NCBI GenBank assembly: GCA_019639115.1
Contig: JAHBSM010000003.1
Location: forward strand, 1 to 64,000
From: Acidobacteriota bacterium
GTDB taxonomy: Bacteria; Acidobacteriota; Blastocatellia; Pyrinomonadales; Pyrinomonadaceae
DNA length: 64,000 nt
Direction of reading: 5' to 3'
Shown: positions 62,864 through 64,000 of the stretch, piece by piece
Layout: each line of letters begins with the position of its first letter
Numbering within the stretch: position 1 is the first letter of the stretch
The notes under the pieces: generated by a model
What the model saw: the letters and a program-made list of their open reading frames with translations, nothing else
The model's database searches: none
What the model was told of the DNA's origin: nothing
Program-made: the position numbers and the translations under genes

Positions 62864-64000
62864 CTACCGTCTGCTCAAATTGACACGCAAGCCGAGACGG
62901 ACGCTTCGCGGTGAGGCGACCGTGAGTACCGGGGTCCGGCCTATGTCGTAACGCGAGTTCAGAATGTTCTCAACCCCGGCAAAAAGTTCGATCGAGGTCG
63001 AAACTTTGTACGAGATGCGTCCGTCCGCATTTAGGTAAGAACGCAGGAGCAGCGTATTGCGGTCGTCGTCGAATTGCGATGATGCCGCTCGAACCTGTGC
63101 CGACAACGAAAGTCGACGGTTCAGGTCGTATTTGGCCTGTGACGTGAAGTTGTGTCTCGCGGTTTGGGGGAGCACTTTGCCGACAAGCGAAGCGTCTGCC
63201 GGGAATTTCGTGATCTTCGGGCCTACTGCCTGATAACCGGCGTTGAGTTTTAGCCGCGGCATCGGGGAAAATTCAACGTCGGCCTCGAAACCACGGGTCC
63301 GCGTGGTACCCACGTTCTGTCGTTGCCTAGTTATCAATGAACCGGTCACTGACGTGGTCACACTGACGATCGGATCGTCTATCCAAGTGGAGAACACGCC
63401 GGCCCGAAGAACGACCTTTGGACGTCGGATCGTATGGCTGGCACCTCCCTCTATCGTATTTGATCGTTCGGGCTTGAGCGACGCGTTCGCTTCCGTCACG
63501 ACATTACCCACTCTGAATCCGCGATAAAGCTCGTTAAGCGTAGGCGCACGAAATGCCCGGGCATACGAAGCATAGAACGCGGTACTTTCGTTCAGGTCAT
63601 AGACAACGGCGATCCGCGGGCTTAACGAGAGATCGCGACGATCGGCATAGGTGATCTGTGACAATGCCCCGGTCGACAGCATTCTCGACAAGGCAATACC
63701 TTGACTGTTCATACGCAGATCGAAACGCCCGGACAGATGGAACGTGAGCTTCGCCGTCGATTCAAACTTATCCTGAAAAAACAACGCTGCGTCGGTCGCC
63801 TTGCCGCCTGATGTAGTAATGCTGGCCGGCACCCCGGCCGAGTAGCCGATCTCGTTACTGTGGCCACGCACAACAAGCAACTCGCCGGAAGCGGCAAATT
63901 CGTTCCGAGCGGTCCTGCCACGCCATGTTACGCTCCCGCCAAATGCTCGCGACGGCACCCGCTGTGATCGCGATAATGTCTCCTGGCTTCGATCGGCCGA
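62864..64000 (-). CDS. TonB-dependent outer membrane receptor, C-terminal part
   Basis: The frame is open to the right edge, so the plug and first barrel strands lie outside the window. The visible 378 residues are alternating amphipathic strands of a beta barrel with the typical receptor motif YASYARAFRAPTLNELYRGF, ASLKPERSNTIEGGASHTI, RGFEADVEFSPMPRLKLNAG and a C-terminal ELFAGVENILNSRYDIGRTP, then TonB-receptor-like end VRLGLRVNLSRR. The last residue is Arg rather than the usual Phe/Trp. Substrate unknown; siderophore, vitamin or carbohydrate are all possible. Confidence 0.9.
   Translation of the reverse strand, partial: SADRSQETLSRSQRVPSRAFGGSVTWRGRTARNEFAASGELLVVRGHSNEIGYSAGVPASITTSGGKATDAALFFQDKFESTAKLTFHLSGRFDLRMNSQGIALSRMLSTGALSQITYADRRDLSLSPRIAVVYDLNESTAFYASYARAFRAPTLNELYRGFRVGNVVTEANASLKPERSNTIEGGASHTIRRPKVVLRAGVFSTWIDDPIVSVTTSVTGSLITRQRQNVGTTRTRGFEADVEFSPMPRLKLNAGYQAVGPKITKFPADASLVGKVLPQTARHNFTSQAKYDLNRRLSLSAQVRAASSQFDDDRNTLLLRSYLNADGRISYKVSTSIELFAGVENILNSRYDIGRTPVLTVASPRSVRLGLRVNLSRR

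Overview
The window is a GC-rich (roughly 55-58% by eye) bacterial chromosome segment, densely coded. It has no phage, insertion sequence or CRISPR array that I can see. The gene content points to a Gram-negative, rod-forming heterotroph: a TonB-dependent receptor, lipoproteins, the MreBCD/RodA/PBP2 elongasome, a CCA-encoding tRNA-tufB-type cluster, lipB, branched-chain oxoacid dehydrogenase and acyl-CoA dehydrogenase. I read it as Acidobacteriota, probably Blastocatellia-like. That is an inference from overall protein character, not from a marker search.

Layout. Positions 1-2.8 kb: a partial secreted protein, lipB, a lipoprotein and an esterase. Positions 2.8-11.0 kb, minus strand: a cell-elongation operon mreB, (terminator), mreC, mreD, mrdA, rodA, class A PBP. 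Positions 11.3-26.1 kb, minus strand: the classic tRNA-Tyr, tRNA-Gly, tRNA-Thr, tuf, rpmG, tRNA-Trp, secE, nusG, rplK, rplA, rplJ, rplL, rpoB, rpoC block. In it tuf is broken by many small indels, rpoB carries an extra cysteine-rich insertion, rplJ has a long acidic tail, and nearly every intergenic gap carries a short perfect hairpin without a U tract. Positions 26.2-30.4 kb: xerD-like recombinase, then a membrane protein / winged-helix regulator / DUF4173-like operon with a convincing promoter-operator. Positions 30.6-37.1 kb: PLD-like protein, thrC-thrA and pirin. Positions 37.2-39.3 kb, minus strand: an unusual cassette made of an AlaRS catalytic-domain-only fragment, a response regulator lacking its phospho-acceptor Asp, and an O-methyltransferase overlapping it by four bases. 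Positions 39.4-49.2 kb: msrB, fasciclin protein, recX, truB, hydrolase, class IV aminotransferase, serine hydrolase, anion transporter and a flippase-like membrane protein. Positions 49.3-64.0 kb: acyl-CoA dehydrogenase, GNAT, radical SAM, TPR, cyclophilin, M1 peptidase, fused oxoacid dehydrogenase E1, DUF305 + LVIVD pair, lipoprotein, EttA and a partial TonB-dependent receptor.

How the parts work together. The 2.8-11 kb genes build the lateral wall. The 11-26 kb genes make ribosome stalk and L1/L11 proteins, RNA polymerase core, NusG and SecE. thrC and thrA cover the threonine branch except homoserine kinase. The E1 and acyl-CoA dehydrogenase genes fit branched-chain amino acid catabolism. 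Several intergenic regions hold word-like inverted repeats (for example arms AACAGGATG/CATCCTGTT and ACCACAGAG/CTCTGTGGT), one of which forms the 3' end of a gene. The strongest leads for something new are the AlaRS-fragment cassette, the zinc-ribbon-like RpoB insertion, the hairpin-punctuated ribosomal/RNA polymerase operon and the structured rplJ-rplL spacer.
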